Part shown: piece after piece, positions 46,704-56,295 of the stretch
Layout: each line of letters starts with the position of its first letter
Position numbering within the stretch: the stretch's first letter is position 1
DNA from: Bacillus sp. B15-48
GTDB taxonomy: Bacteria > Bacillota > Bacilli > Bacillales > Cytobacillaceae
NCBI RefSeq assembly: GCF_016879755.1
Contig: NZ_WOFU01000001.1
Span: 992,001-1,056,000, forward strand
Direction: 5' to 3'
DNA: 64,000 nt
Position numbers and translations under genes: made by a program
Notes under the pieces: generated by a model
The model's input: the letters and a program-made list of their open reading frames with translations, nothing else
Databases searched by the model: none
Told to the model about the DNA's origin: nothing

Positions 46704-47543
46704 TTACTTGTTTAGAAATTTCTCATTTCGCTCAATGATTCGCTCATAATAGCGATGAAAAACCTCGAACTCTTCCGGCATTAGCTGTCCCGACAAAATT
46801 TCCTCACTAGAATGATTCAAGTAAGTTAGCAAGCGTAACTGCACATCCTGCACAGTCAACGGTTGGCCTAGCAGTTCTGATAAAGAAGCCATTACTTCGG
46901 GCTTCACCTCTGGATATACAAGCTTCGTTGCCATCCCTTGTTTGCTGCGCTCATAAAATTGCTGAATGGTTTCCGCACGTTTACTGCCGCTGCCAGTCAC
47001 ACAAAGATAGATTTGAACCGCCACGCCTTTTTTTAGGCGGCGCTGAGAAATTCCAGCAAACTTCTTGCCGTTAATACTTAAATCATAACTACCAGGACAA
47101 TAAGATCCGATGATTTCACGCGCTTCAATTTCCATTTTAAAATCAGCAAATAATTGCTGAATTAAAAACCACATCGCATCATAGCCACGGTTAATATCGA
47201 TTCCCTGATCCCTTTCTGGCAAGATGAGTGAAAGATTAAGCACACCCTCATCAAGAACGACCGCTAATCCGCCAGAATTGCGGACAATATATTGATAGCC
47301 TTGCGCTTCTAAAAACTCAATCCCTTCCTCTAAAAAAGGAAGTTTTGTATCTTGAATTCCCAGTACAATTGTATCGTGATGGACCCAAGACCTTGCCACT
47401 GCAGACGATTTTCCTGAACCAACCGACTCACATAGCGTATCATCGGTCGCAAATGATTGCAGCGCGTGAAATTGGGGCCCTAATGCCGACTGATCGATCC
47501 AACGCCAGCGATCATGCTGTAATAATCTCCGCGCCTCTTCCAT
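46704..47543 (-). CDS. lipL: Octanoyl-[GcvH]:protein N-octanoyltransferase LipL
   Basis: Moves octanoate from GcvH to E2 subunits of dehydrogenases in lipoate synthesis. The 279-residue protein has the biotin/lipoate ligase fold: [20 protein letters not shown], and the acyl-accepting cysteine in [26 protein letters not shown] (for example [18 protein letters not shown]). The lack of an ATP-binding ligase C-terminal domain supports a transferase. In B. subtilis this gene is ywfL, near pta, as here. AAAGGAG ribosome site. Confidence 0.92.
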   Translation of the reverse strand: MEEARRLLQHDRWRWIDQSALGPQFHALQSFATDDTLCESVGSGKSSAVARSWVHHDTIVLGIQDTKLPFLEEGIEFLEAQGYQYIVRNSGGLAVVLDEGVLNLSLILPERDQGIDINRGYDAMWFLIQQLFADFKMEIEAREIIGSYCPGSYDLSINGKKFAGISQRRLKKGVAVQIYLCVTGSGSKRAETIQQFYERSKQGMATKLVYPEVKPEVMASLSELLGQPLTVQDVQLRLLTYLNHSSEEILSGQLMPEEFEVFHRYYERIIERNEKFLNK

Positions 47544-47642
47544 AGTAACTCTCCTTTAAACCGACTTTGATTGAAATATTATACCATACCACTGATGGTT
47601 AATTCCGCTATAATTGAATCAACATTGGGAGGTGTGTTCTTG

Positions 47643-48149
47643 ATGAAAAAACAGAAACAATCATCGCTATTATCCCATCTGATTTCGGTCTTGATTTTAC
47701 CATTCAATGTAACTATCATTATTCCGGCACTGTTATTATTCTTCTTCCAACAGAAGCTTGGCGCCGTACTTATCGCATTAGGGGCGATTTTTATCCTATC
47801 AGGGCTTCTGCTCGTAGTGATTACTGTTAAACATTTTGCCACCAGAGGAAAGGGAACGTTAGCGCCGTGGGATCCCCCGAAAAAATTGGTCGTCAGTGGT
47901 CCATACCAATATAGCCGCAACCCAATGATTAGCGGGGTCGCATGCATCTTACTTGGGGAAGCAATTGCGTTTGGCTCGTTGCCAATTCTGTTATGGTTTA
48001 TTCTTTTTATAACCGTTAACTATCTGTATTTTATCTTTGGTGAAGAGCCTCGCCTCACGAAGAGGTTTGGGGAAGATTATCTACAATATAAAAAACATGT
48101 ACCAAGATTATTTCCACGACGAACCCCTTGGAGGCCAGCTGACAAATAA
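47643..48149 (+). CDS. Membrane methyltransferase of the PEMT/ICMT type
   Basis: A 168-residue protein with about four membrane helices and a C-terminal SAM-binding part: GPYQYSRNPMISGVACILLG (RNPM motif) and GEEPRLTKRFGEDYLQYKKHVPRLFP (for example EPRLTKRFGEDYLQYKK). These features define the isoprenylcysteine carboxyl methyltransferase and phosphatidylethanolamine N-methyltransferase superfamily. The bacterial substrate is unknown. I chose the ATG at 47643 with GGGAGGTG 8 nt upstream. Divergent from lipL; it is not part of the B. subtilis order as I recall it. Confidence 0.82.
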   Translation: MKKQKQSSLLSHLISVLILPFNVTIIIPALLLFFFQQKLGAVLIALGAIFILSGLLLVVITVKHFATRGKGTLAPWDPPKKLVVSGPYQYSRNPMISGVACILLGEAIAFGSLPILLWFILFITVNYLYFIFGEEPRLTKRFGEDYLQYKKHVPRLFPRRTPWRPADK

Positions 48150-48182
48150 AAAAGCACACCACTAAAACAAGTGATGTACTAA
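48150..48182 (-). terminator. Terminator of pta
   Basis: Minus strand AGTACATCACT, 5-nt loop, AGTGGTGTGCT and TTTTTTATT, 9 bp past the stop; two G-U pairs. Confidence 0.75.
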
Positions 48183-48188
48183 TTTTGG

Positions 48189-49163
48189 TTAGGATAAAGC
48201 CTGCACTGCTGTGATTATTGATAGTTTATATACATCATCATCGCTGCAGCCGCGGGACAGATCGTTAACCGGGCGATTTAAGCCTTGAAGAATTGGCCCA
48301 ACAGCATCAAAGTTACCAAGTCTTTGGGCAATTTTATAGCCAATATTTCCTGCCTCTAAGCTTGGGAAGACAAAGACATTGGCGTCGCCCTTAATAACTG
48401 AACCTGGTGCTTTCTTTTCAGCAACAGATGGAACAAAGGCTGCATCAAATTGGAACTCGCCATCAAGCACAAGCTGTGGAGCACGTTTTTGCGCTTCTTT
48501 GACCGCTGCCGTTACCTTTTCTGTTTCCGGTGAAACCGCAGAGCCTTTCGTAGAGAAGCTTAACATCGCCACGCGCGGCTCAATATCAAACATTTCTGCC
48601 GTTTTTGCGCTTTCAATCGCGATTTCCGCAAGATCATTACTGTCAGGAGCAATATTGATTGCACAGTCAGCAAACACATATTTTTCCTCGTCACGAACCA
48701 TAATGAAGACACCAGACGTTTTGCTCACTCCTGCTTTCGTCTTAATGATTTGCAACGCCGGTCTCACCGTATCCGCAGTAGAGTGAGCCGCACCACTCAC
48801 AAGTCCATCCGCACGATTCGTATGAACGAGCATCGTTCCAAAGTAGTTTTCATCCAATAAAATTTGGCGAGCCTGCTCTTCTGTCGCTTTTCCTTTCCGT
48901 CTTTCTACAAAGGAAGCAACGAGCTCGTCCATGTTTTCATATGTATGTGGATCATAAATTTCAACAGAACCTAGTGTTACTCCTAACTCACTTGCCTTCG
49001 CTTGGATTTCATCTTGATTGCCGACTAAAATCGGAACGAGCACTCTATCTTCAGCCAGTTTTCCAGCCGCTTTTAAAATTCTTTCATCCAATCCTTCTGG
49101 AAGAACGATGCGCTTATTTTTGCCACTTAACTTTTCTTTTAAGCCAGTAAATAAATCACTCAT
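48189..49163 (-). CDS. pta: Phosphate acetyltransferase
   Basis: Converts acetyl-CoA and phosphate to acetyl phosphate in overflow metabolism. The 324-residue short form (no N-terminal regulatory domain) shows KRIVLPEGLDERILKAA, the HTNRADGLVSGAAHSTADTVRPALQIIKT region (for example GLVSGAAHSTADTVRPAL), SFSTKGSAVSPETEKV, and PVNDLSRGCSDDDVYKL at the end. In B. subtilis pta lies between lipL and hemQ, as here. No carbon-catabolite operator was recognised upstream. Confidence 0.95.
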   Translation of the reverse strand: MSDLFTGLKEKLSGKNKRIVLPEGLDERILKAAGKLAEDRVLVPILVGNQDEIQAKASELGVTLGSVEIYDPHTYENMDELVASFVERRKGKATEEQARQILLDENYFGTMLVHTNRADGLVSGAAHSTADTVRPALQIIKTKAGVSKTSGVFIMVRDEEKYVFADCAINIAPDSNDLAEIAIESAKTAEMFDIEPRVAMLSFSTKGSAVSPETEKVTAAVKEAQKRAPQLVLDGEFQFDAAFVPSVAEKKAPGSVIKGDANVFVFPSLEAGNIGYKIAQRLGNFDAVGPILQGLNRPVNDLSRGCSDDDVYKLSIITAVQALS

Positions 49164-49404
49164 TTATTAATAATCCTCCTTTATCTACTACTTCCTTAGC
49201 ATACTTTACCAATGGGGAAATTCAAGATTATTCCCTTAATCGACAAGAAGTCTTTAATTTTAGAATTTTAAAAATGGCGTTCTAGCCTTTTTTACTATTT
49301 GCTAATTATTATAAATCTATCCAAAGTGTTAAATAAAGGATGAATGGGGAAACTATGGTATAGTAATAGTTGATGTAAATTCATGACATATAGGAGTGAG
49401 ATTA

Positions 49405-50151
49405 ATGGTTGAAGCAGCACAAACACTAGATGGCTGGTATTGTTTACATGATTTCCGTACAATCGACTGGACGACTTGGAAAATGACACCTAGCGACGAG
49501 CGTCAAGCAGCTATTCAAGAGTTTTTAGGACTTGTTGAAAAATGGAATGGCGCACAAAATGAAGATAACGGCAGTCACGCTCTCTACACAATCGTCGGTC
49601 AGAAAGCCGATTTTATGATGATGTTTCTACGTCCAACAATGGAAGAACTAAATGAAATCGAAACTGAATTCAACAAATCAAAGCTGGCTGAATACACAGT
49701 TCCGGCTCATTCATATGTTTCTGTCGTTGAGTTAAGCAATTATTTAGGTGACGGCGAAGACCCTTATCAAAACCCACAAATTCGTGCGCGCCTGTACCCT
49801 AAACTTCCAAAAGCTAGCCATATTTGCTTCTATCCGATGGACAAGCGTCGCCAAGGAAATGATAACTGGTACATGCTTCCGATGGAAGACCGCAAAAAGC
49901 TTATGTACAGCCACGGCATGATTGGTCGCCAATATGCTGGCAAGGTGAAACAAATCATCACTGGGTCTGTCGGTTTTGATGATTATGAGTGGGGCGTTAC
50001 TTTATTTGCCGATGATGTGCTCCAATTTAAAAAGCTCGTTTATGAAATGCGTTTTGATGAAGTGAGCGCACGTTATGGAGAGTTCGGTTCTTTCTTCGTC
50101 GGAAATCTATTAAACGAAGAACGCGTTGCCTCTTTCTTACAAGTGAATTAA
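49405..50151 (+). CDS. hemQ: Coproheme decarboxylase (HemQ/ChdC)
   Basis: Last step of the Gram-positive coproporphyrin route: two oxidative decarboxylations turn coproheme III into heme b. The 248-residue protein has the chlorite dismutase fold and the family segments [29 protein letters not shown], and the heme-binding His in [17 protein letters not shown]. The reactive tyrosine region is [13 protein letters not shown] chose the ATG at 49405 with AGGAGTG 6 nt upstream. Divergent from pta, as ywfI in B. subtilis. Confidence 0.94.
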   Translation: MVEAAQTLDGWYCLHDFRTIDWTTWKMTPSDERQAAIQEFLGLVEKWNGAQNEDNGSHALYTIVGQKADFMMMFLRPTMEELNEIETEFNKSKLAEYTVPAHSYVSVVELSNYLGDGEDPYQNPQIRARLYPKLPKASHICFYPMDKRRQGNDNWYMLPMEDRKKLMYSHGMIGRQYAGKVKQIITGSVGFDDYEWGVTLFADDVLQFKKLVYEMRFDEVSARYGEFGSFFVGNLLNEERVASFLQVN

Positions 50152-50157
50152 AAGATG

Positions 50158-50194
50158 AAGCTGTCTCATTTCAAATATGAGGCAGCTTTTTTTA
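50158..50194 (+). terminator. Terminator of hemQ
   Basis: AAGCTGTCTCAT and ATGAGGCAGCTT arms, 7-nt loop, T-run, 6 bp past the stop. Confidence 0.9.
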
Positions 50195-50234
50195 GTAAAA
50201 ACCTTTCAGATCCTCGTGCATGTACATACTTTTT

Positions 50235-50263
50235 GTCATAAAATCTCCATTCCCTCATAAAGT
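50235..50263 (+). promoter_or_regulatory. Candidate sigma-E promoter of gerQ
   Basis: GTCATAA (50235-50241), 14 bp, CATAAAGT (50256-50263). The -10 matches the mother-cell consensus CATACAAT at 6 of 8. It lies 66 bp before gerQ, which is sigma-E controlled in B. subtilis. Confidence 0.55.
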
Positions 50264-50328
50264 TGAAATAGTTAGACTTCCTTAGATTGTCTTTTTAAGT
50301 CTTTTATTATCTTTTAGGAGGGAAAAGG

Positions 50329-50814
50329 ATGAGTCAAAACAATCACCCATATTATAATTACCACATGCAGCCACAGGCCTATACACCTTTTGCAGCACAG
50401 CCGCAAACTGGTCCACAGCATGCTTATCCATACACAAAACCTGCAGGACAGATGCCAATGACAGGAGCCTTCCCCCCTGCTGGCGTTGCTCCTTCCATGG
50501 CTGGCACAGGGGTCCAAGTTCCGGGCATGCTGCCAATCGAGGCTTCCTATATTGAAAACATTTTGCGTTTAAACAAAGGAAAGCTTGCGACGGTTTATAT
50601 GAGCTTTGAGGGAAGCCAAGAATGGAATTCAAAGATTTTCAAAGGAATTATTGAAGCTGCTGGAAGGGACCATTTAATCCTTAGTGATCCGCAAACAGGG
50701 ATGCGTTATTTATTGTTAATGGTCTATCTCGATTATGTTACTTTTGATGAAGAGATTGAGTATGATTATCCGTTCGGTATGGGGGTTCCATTAGCAGCTT
50801 ACCCGCCTCGTTAA
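50329..50814 (+). CDS. gerQ: Spore coat protein GerQ
   Basis: Inner coat protein needed to localise the cortex-lytic enzyme CwlJ; cross-linked by Tgl transglutaminase. The 161-residue product has a Pro/Gln/Tyr-rich N-terminal half (residues 1-68) and a conserved C-terminal domain: LPIEASYIENILRLNKGK, FEGSQEWNSKIFKGIIEAAGRDHL (for example SQEWNSKIFKGIIEAAGRDH) and GMRYLLLMVYLDYVTFDEEI. TAGGAGGG ribosome site. Convergent with ywdK. CwlJ is not in the window. Confidence 0.95.
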   Translation: MSQNNHPYYNYHMQPQAYTPFAAQPQTGPQHAYPYTKPAGQMPMTGAFPPAGVAPSMAGTGVQVPGMLPIEASYIENILRLNKGKLATVYMSFEGSQEWNSKIFKGIIEAAGRDHLILSDPQTGMRYLLLMVYLDYVTFDEEIEYDYPFGMGVPLAAYPPR

Positions 50815-50821
50815 TTGTCAA

Positions 50822-50862
50822 AAGAAAAGAGCCCTGCTTTTATGAAGCAGAGCTCTTTTCTA
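50822..50862. terminator. Bidirectional terminator between gerQ and ywdK
   Basis: AAAAGAGCCCTGCTT and AAGCAGAGCTCTTTT arms (one mismatch) around a short loop, T-run on the right and A-run on the left. Confidence 0.88.
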
Positions 50863-50863
50863 T

Positions 50864-51235
50864 TTACATAAAGCGAACGGCAGCAATGATTAATAATACC
50901 CAGGCGATCAGGAAAGATACACCGCCGAGTGGAGTAATTGCCCCTAAAATACTGATTTTCGTTAATGTTAAAACATATAAGCTTCCCGAAAAAAGGATGA
51001 TACCAATTACCATTAGCCAACCAGACCAAGTTAATAACGAATTTGCTGGCAAATGTCCTAACAGCACACCAATGATTAACAGTCCAACAGCGTGAAACAT
51101 TTGATAAGTTACCCCTGTTTGCCATGTTTCCAAATACTTTTGTTCAACTTTCCCCTCGAGACCATGCGCACCGAATGCTCCTAGCGCTACAGATAGGAAT
51201 GCATTCACTGCGCCAATGATAATAAATAACTTCAT
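50864..51235 (-). CDS. ywdK: DUF423 membrane protein YwdK
   Basis: A 123-residue protein with four membrane helices. It shows the family start GAVNAFLSVALGAFGAHGLEGKV (for example VALGAFGAHGLEGKV), TGVTYQMFHAVGLL, and SGSLYVLTLTKISILGAITPLGG (for example GSLYVLTLTKISILGAITP). Function unknown. It follows ywdI by about 27 bp on the same strand, the same order as in B. subtilis. Confidence 0.9.
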   Translation of the reverse strand: MKLFIIIGAVNAFLSVALGAFGAHGLEGKVEQKYLETWQTGVTYQMFHAVGLLIIGVLLGHLPANSLLTWSGWLMVIGIILFSGSLYVLTLTKISILGAITPLGGVSFLIAWVLLIIAAVRFM

Positions 51236-51262
51236 CGTCGCCTCTCCCCCTTAAACAATTTG

Positions 51263-51610
51263 TTAAAACTCAAATAATGAATCCCCATTTGCTCCATCGT
51301 CCATTTCCAGCTTCTTTCCTTGATTAGGTGATTGGGCCGGTATTTGTGTTTGCATTAGTATTGGTATTTGCGATTGACGTGGTATTTGGGCTTGACCTAG
51401 TAATTGGGTTTGACGTGGGACTTCTCTGCTTATATCAAACCCATGATTCTGTTTGCTGTCGCTGTTGGAAACGGGTTCATCTAAAACCAATTCACACAGC
51501 GTTTTTAATGCATGTATTTTCTCTCTAATTGCTGCATTGGATTTTGCATGTTTTGCTGCTTGCAGCTCGGCATCCATTTTTGTTAATAGTTTTTGAATCG
51601 GAATGTCCAC
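51263..51610 (-). CDS. ywdI: YwdI-family protein
   Basis: A 115-residue protein of unknown function. The first 50 residues are helical and conserved in Bacillus (PIQKLLTKMDAELQAAKHAK, then AIREKIHALKTLCELVL). The rest is low-complexity, with QIPRQSQIP and TQIPAQSPNQ units encoded by a short DNA repeat. I chose the GTG at 51610, with GGTGAT just upstream, which gives MDIPIQKLL; the TTG at 51628 lacks a ribosome site. Position between ung and ywdK matches B. subtilis. Confidence 0.78.
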   Translation of the reverse strand: MDIPIQKLLTKMDAELQAAKHAKSNAAIREKIHALKTLCELVLDEPVSNSDSKQNHGFDISREVPRQTQLLGQAQIPRQSQIPILMQTQIPAQSPNQGKKLEMDDGANGDSLFEF

Positions 51611-51713
51611 GGGATCACCACTCTTCAATTGATGTCTTATTTTACGATTTCATTTTACATTAGTTGACGGGATTTTACATCTTGATTGCCTTGTTCCACA
51701 AAAATATCACCGT

Positions 51714-52421
51714 TTATTTGACATGTTCCACGTGGAACATGTCGAATTCATCAATCTGCCAATCAATCTCTTTCTCTCCATTTCCGCGAAGAATAGCATT
51801 GATTTGCGAAAATGGTTTACTCCCGAAAAAGCCGCGATTCGCCGATAATGGACTTGGATGAGCGGAAGTAAGCACAATATGTTTTTCTTGGTTGATTTGT
51901 TTCAATTTTACTTGTGCGGGCTTTCCCCATAGAAGAAAGATAACAGGTTTTTCACGTTCATTGAGGAGGGAGATGATTCTATCTGTGAATTCTTCCCAGC
52001 CTTGCCCTTTATGCGAATGCGCGGCTCCCTCTCTAACAGTCAACACGGTATTTAACAGCAAAACACCTTGATCAGCCCATTTTTTCAAGTAACCATGTGT
52101 CGGGATTTCACAGCCGAGATCCTCATGTAATTCTTTGAAAATATTTCTTAATGATGGTGGAATCTTCACACCTTGTTTCACAGAAAAACTTAATCCATGG
52201 GCTTGATGCGGGCCGTGGTACGGGTCTTGACCGAGCAAAACTACTTTTACATCGTGATAATCTGTAAAATTTAACGCATTAAAAATAGCTTCCTTTTCTG
52301 GATAGATCGTTTTTGTCCGATATTCTTCCTTGAGGAAGTTTTCTAGTTTTATGTAATACGATTTTGTGAATTCCTCTTTTAATCGTTCTTTCCAATGATT
52401 TTTCAATTGCACAGGGATCAT
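51714..52421 (-). CDS. ung: Uracil-DNA glycosylase
   Basis: Removes uracil from DNA. The 235-residue family 1 enzyme has the water-activating motif [20 protein letters not shown] (GQDPYHGP), [12 protein letters not shown], and the [13 protein letters not shown] loop with catalytic His. I chose the ATG at 52421, with GGAGGT 7 nt upstream. The last codons ([11 protein letters not shown]) carry a perfect 16-bp parS palindrome, so the C-terminus is shaped by a chromosome-partition signal. Confidence 0.95.
   Translation of the reverse strand: MIPVQLKNHWKERLKEEFTKSYYIKLENFLKEEYRTKTIYPEKEAIFNALNFTDYHDVKVVLLGQDPYHGPHQAHGLSFSVKQGVKIPPSLRNIFKELHEDLGCEIPTHGYLKKWADQGVLLLNTVLTVREGAAHSHKGQGWEEFTDRIISLLNEREKPVIFLLWGKPAQVKLKQINQEKHIVLTSAHPSPLSANRGFFGSKPFSQINAILRGNGEKEIDWQIDEFDMFHVEHVK
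51724..51739. promoter_or_regulatory. parS centromere-like site inside ung
   Basis: TGTTCCACGTGGAACA, a perfect palindrome. It matches the Spo0J/ParB binding consensus (TGTTNCACGTGAAACA in B. subtilis) at all but one base, and the symmetric form is a usual bacterial parS. It is inside the last codons of ung. Confidence 0.9.
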
Positions 52422-52565
52422 TCTTTTTACCTCCATTAACAAAAACGCTTTTCACTAAAATCAGTCACACTAGTCCTTCCCCACCGCACACCAGGCACCA
52501 AATACAAATAAAAAAGCCAACGGAAAAGTCCATCCACCGATGCCACCTTTCAGTCAGCCTTTCAA

Positions 52566-53585
52566 CTATCCTAACAACCGATTATACAAGCTTTTTGCAT
52601 GGGTCATATCCTTTGTGCCATGGATTAGGGCACGGCCGTCTTGGAAAAGGACGAAGCGGTTTTCTTCCATTTCCGCTGAGAGGAGATACGGATTTCCTTT
52701 TACATCATAGCCGAGTGCTTTTAGCTTTGCGGCCATCTCTTGTAAGTTTACCTCCTCGCTATGAGGCGGTCGAATTTGCACCGTATCCCTGCCGCACAGC
52801 ACGGTCGTTTTCGTCATATTTTCTGCATTCAAATACGGATACTCACGATGATCGCCGCAAGACAAACAGCTTGGGTCTTTCGCACGCGACATTTTCATGC
52901 TTGAATATTGATTGCGCCATAAGTCAAAACTAACGAAACCGGTTCGCACGGCCTCCCAATCCTCAACAAGAATTTTTAAAGCTTCAGCTGTTTGGTGAGC
53001 GATGACCATTTGCACAGTTGGGCCGATAATTCCAGCCGTATCACAGGTCATTCCTTGAATCGGAATCGTCTTTAACAAACAGTTCAAACATGGCGTTTTT
53101 CCTGGGATAACAGTAAAGCTCATTCCAAAGCTGGCAACGCAGGCACCGTAAATCCACGGAATTTCATATTTTTGCGAAATATCATTGATCGCCATCCGCG
53201 TTTCGAAATTATCCGTTGAATCGATGATTAGATCAACATTATGAACAAGTTCGGCCAACTTTTCCGGGGTCGCATCGCCAATGAAAGACGAAATCTCCAC
53301 CTCGGAATTAATCGCCTTCAGCCTGCTTGCTGCTGCAGCTGCCTTTGGAAGCTTTTCAGCGACATCTTCTTCCGTATAAAGCTGTTGACGCTGTAAGTTG
53401 CTTGCTTCAACATAATCGCGGTCGACAATTGTTAGCTTGCCAACCCCTGCTCTTGTCAAAATCTCAGAATTGCCTGACCCTAATGCTCCGGCACCAATAA
53501 TTAGAACATGCTTGCTACGAATTTTTTCTTGTCCAGGCTTGCCGATTGGAGGAAAAAGCGTCTGGCGTGAGTATCTATTCGACAT
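52566..53585 (-). CDS. moeB: Molybdopterin-synthase adenylyltransferase MoeB (ThiF/E1-like)
   Basis: Adenylates the C-terminal glycine of MoaD so that it can be thiolated. The 339-residue protein has the E1 nucleotide site VLIIGAGALGSGNSEIL, the DRDYVEASNLQRQ motif, DSTDNFETR, and zinc cysteines CLNC (near 175) and CLSC (near 250). The last 85 residues form an extra domain, not rhodanese by any motif I see. It lies 41 bp after moaD in the cofactor operon. ThiF is similar, but the neighbours are all molybdenum genes. Confidence 0.9.
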   Translation of the reverse strand: MSNRYSRQTLFPPIGKPGQEKIRSKHVLIIGAGALGSGNSEILTRAGVGKLTIVDRDYVEASNLQRQQLYTEEDVAEKLPKAAAAASRLKAINSEVEISSFIGDATPEKLAELVHNVDLIIDSTDNFETRMAINDISQKYEIPWIYGACVASFGMSFTVIPGKTPCLNCLLKTIPIQGMTCDTAGIIGPTVQMVIAHQTAEALKILVEDWEAVRTGFVSFDLWRNQYSSMKMSRAKDPSCLSCGDHREYPYLNAENMTKTTVLCGRDTVQIRPPHSEEVNLQEMAAKLKALGYDVKGNPYLLSAEMEENRFVLFQDGRALIHGTKDMTHAKSLYNRLLG

Positions 53586-53626
53586 ATATGTGTTCCTCCC
53601 AGTTAAAAAGTCTTCCTTTTAAAACA

Positions 53627-53860
53627 TTAACCGCCACTGACTGGCGGGATAAAGGCAACAACATCCCCTTCTTTGACTACTTCTTCATTCGGGGCAAACT
53701 CTTCATTAATCGCGGTCATCGCTTGATCAAGCTTTTGCAAACCGTATTTTTCAGCAACGATTTGCTTTACCTCTGCGACCGTCTTGCCCGCGGCATCGAT
53801 GGATACGGATTCTTCGCCAGCTTCATCACGTAAATGGGCAAAAAAGAGTACTTTAACCAT
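53627..53860 (-). CDS. moaD: Molybdopterin synthase small subunit MoaD
   Basis: A 77-residue ubiquitin-like sulfur carrier. It begins MVKVLFFAHLRDEAGEE and ends with the required Gly-Gly (PPVSGG). With MoaE it inserts the dithiolene sulfurs. The start overlaps the moaE stop by 8 bp. Confidence 0.93.
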   Translation of the reverse strand: MVKVLFFAHLRDEAGEESVSIDAAGKTVAEVKQIVAEKYGLQKLDQAMTAINEEFAPNEEVVKEGDVVAFIPPVSGG

Positions 53861-54320
53861 TTTTTAAATCATCCTCCCCTGGTTTTCCCGTTGGATATGC
53901 GACTGTTTCAAGTTGGTTGCCGACCCATTCTTGGCCGTCTTCCCAATGTTCCTTCTTCCAAATCGGCACAATTTCCTTAATACGTTCAATCGCATAGCGA
54001 TTGGCTTCATAGGCATCAGCACGGTGCGGTGTTGAGACGGCAATGACTACGGCGATATCGGTAATATCAAGGCGACCAACACGATGGGTAATTGCCACTT
54101 CAGCACCAGGCCAGCGCTCCTTTATTTCACTTCCGATTTGCTCAAGCTTTTTCACTGCCATTGGTTCATACGCTTCATAAACTAAGTAAAGGGTCTTCTT
54201 TCCCTTTGTCAGCTCTCTGACCGTCCCAATGAACGTTGTAATCGCTCCAGCATTGCGTTGAACTACTTTATCAATCACCGCTTGAATGTCTATATTTTCT
54301 TTTGCAATTTCATACATCAT
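53853..54320 (-). CDS. moaE: Molybdopterin synthase large subunit MoaE
   Basis: Catalytic subunit turning precursor Z into molybdopterin. The 155-residue protein shows GAITTFIGTVRELTKGK, YEAYEPMAVKKL, ITHRVGRLDITDIAVVIAVSTPHR (for example THRVGRLDITDIAVVIAV) and PIWKKEHWEDGQEWV with the active lysines. GAGGTGAG ribosome site. Overlaps moaD. The earlier-acting MoaA and MoaC are not in the window. Confidence 0.94.
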   Translation of the reverse strand: MMYEIAKENIDIQAVIDKVVQRNAGAITTFIGTVRELTKGKKTLYLVYEAYEPMAVKKLEQIGSEIKERWPGAEVAITHRVGRLDITDIAVVIAVSTPHRADAYEANRYAIERIKEIVPIWKKEHWEDGQEWVGNQLETVAYPTGKPGEDDLKNG

Positions 54321-54358
54321 TTTCGCTCACCTCATGAATTTCAATAAATAACCAACTT

Positions 54359-56281
54359 CTAACTTAAAAACAATGGCTGCGCATCGCTTACTACTTTATA
54401 GCCGCCGATTTTATCCACCTCTGTTTTAAACGCTTCTGATTGAATGACAGACACGAGCCAGCGGCCTTTTTCACTTTCAAAGAAAGCTTTCGTCATTAAT
54501 AGATCATACGATTCGTCCGCAACAGGGAGAAAGTCAAGATTCATCGCTTTTGCCGCTGGATAAATGCCTAGCCCTGCGGCGCGTTCATTTCCTTTGACCT
54601 CAGCAGCAACACTTAAATGGGAGAACATTTCTCGGTCATAGCCATTAATTTCTTCGGCAGATAACCGTTGTTCTTTTAAAAATAAATCAAATAAAATCCG
54701 CGTTCCTGCTCCTTTTTGCCGATTCGCAAAATCAGCTTGTTTGTCTGCTAAATCGTTGACGCCTTGTATATTTAACGGGTTTCCCTTCGGCACAATCCAC
54801 CCTTGCGTACGCTTTAAAAAGGGATAGAGCACAACCTCTTGGCCGGCAAGGAATTTTTTTACGTACGATAAATTGTACTCTTTCGTCTCGGGATCTAGCA
54901 AATGAATGCCCGCTACATGGGCTTCCCCTTTTCTAATTGCCATTAAACCAGCCATGCTGCCAACATGGGAAGAAACAATTTTCATGTTTGTCTGCTCATT
55001 TTTAAGCGCGGAAGAAAGCAGATCAATCGTTAAATCATGGCTACCTGAAAAGACAACCGCATTCATGATTTCGTCTACCGGTCGGAGCAGTTCCATCTCG
55101 ACCGTATCTCCCTGCTCAAAGCCTAACTGCTCTGGTGGCACGACGAGCAACCCGTCGGCACGAACGAGCGACATCGTCACTCCTGCAGCTCTTGTTAGCG
55201 GATTGGCAATAAATTGTCCATTCACATAGCCGATATTCATTCGAACAAAATCCTCTGCCCCCATTGTCGAAACGATGCGGCGGCCAAGCTTGACTTGCAG
55301 CTTTTGCCGTGCTGGAACAGGAATTTGTAAGTACTGACAAATAAGTGGTCTCACAAACCATTCTAGTGTTAAATAAGCAGACACCGGATACCCAGGGACA
55401 CCGATGACGATTTTTCCGTTAATTTTTCCAAGGACAACTGGTTTCCCTGGTCTCGTTGCGACCCCATGCGTGAAAACCGTGCCGAGTTCAGCGATGATGT
55501 GCACCGTGTAATCTTTTGAACCAGCAGAAGAACCAGCATTAATGACAACGATATCGGACACTTCAACCGCTTGTAAAAGTGCAGCCTTAATGCTTTCAGG
55601 ATCGTCATGGACGATGCTGTTCAACTCAGGCTTGCCGCCCCATTCTTTAATATAATTGGCAAAAACGGTGCCGTTAAATTCAATGATGTTGCCCTCAGAT
55701 AAAGATGCATCTGCCTGCACAAGCTCATTTCCCGTCGGAATAATCGTAACGACCGGCTTTTTGGCAACAGGAACTTCGGTAATTTGCGCCGCCAGCAAAG
55801 CACCTAAATCAACAGACCTTAATTGATGTCCTTGAGAAAACAGCATTTCCTCCTGGACGATGTCTTCCCCAATTGGGCGAATATGTTGCCACGGCGTCGC
55901 CGGTTCAATGATTTCAATCGTTTCCTCATCGATCACTTGGACATTTTCAATCATGATCACCGCATTAAATTTTTGCGGAATCGCGTTCCCAGTATCAACA
56001 TAGACAAATTGTTCACCCTTTTTTAAATGCAAGGGCCTTTGTTCATGTGCTTCATATGTATCTTCTGCATAAACAGCAATCCCATCCATCGCCGAAGCAT
56101 GGTAATGCGGCATGGAAACATTGGCGAAAATCGGTTTAGATGTCACTCGACCAAGGGCTTCGCTCGTTGGGATAAGCTCGGTTTCCGGAAGCAAGCGGGC
56201 GGCTTCAAGGATTTCATTCAGCGCTACTGCCCTAGGTTTGTCCTCCAAATAAATTTTCCGTTTATATCTCTTATCAACCAT
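54359..56281 (-). CDS. MoeA domain fused to a periplasmic-binding-like domain
   Basis: A 640-residue two-part protein. Residues 1 to about 410 are MoeA-like (SAMDGIAVYAEDTYEAH, IPTGNELVQADASL, VINAGSSAGSKDYT, VIGVPGYPVSAYLTLEW), which inserts molybdenum into adenylated molybdopterin. The rest (from about GSHDLTIDLLSSAL) is a PBP-like/substrate-binding domain with SSHVGSMAGLMAIRKGEAHVAGIHLLDPET (for example GSMAGLMAIRKGEAHVAG), probably a ligand sensor. This fusion is known in Gram-positives. It follows a second, separate moeA by 14 bp; the two may divide the insertion step or serve different metals. Confidence 0.88.
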   Translation of the reverse strand: MVDKRYKRKIYLEDKPRAVALNEILEAARLLPETELIPTSEALGRVTSKPIFANVSMPHYHASAMDGIAVYAEDTYEAHEQRPLHLKKGEQFVYVDTGNAIPQKFNAVIMIENVQVIDEETIEIIEPATPWQHIRPIGEDIVQEEMLFSQGHQLRSVDLGALLAAQITEVPVAKKPVVTIIPTGNELVQADASLSEGNIIEFNGTVFANYIKEWGGKPELNSIVHDDPESIKAALLQAVEVSDIVVINAGSSAGSKDYTVHIIAELGTVFTHGVATRPGKPVVLGKINGKIVIGVPGYPVSAYLTLEWFVRPLICQYLQIPVPARQKLQVKLGRRIVSTMGAEDFVRMNIGYVNGQFIANPLTRAAGVTMSLVRADGLLVVPPEQLGFEQGDTVEMELLRPVDEIMNAVVFSGSHDLTIDLLSSALKNEQTNMKIVSSHVGSMAGLMAIRKGEAHVAGIHLLDPETKEYNLSYVKKFLAGQEVVLYPFLKRTQGWIVPKGNPLNIQGVNDLADKQADFANRQKGAGTRILFDLFLKEQRLSAEEINGYDREMFSHLSVAAEVKGNERAAGLGIYPAAKAMNLDFLPVADESYDLLMTKAFFESEKGRWLVSVIQSEAFKTEVDKIGGYKVVSDAQPLFLS

Positions 56282-56295
56282 CTTTACGCTCCCCC

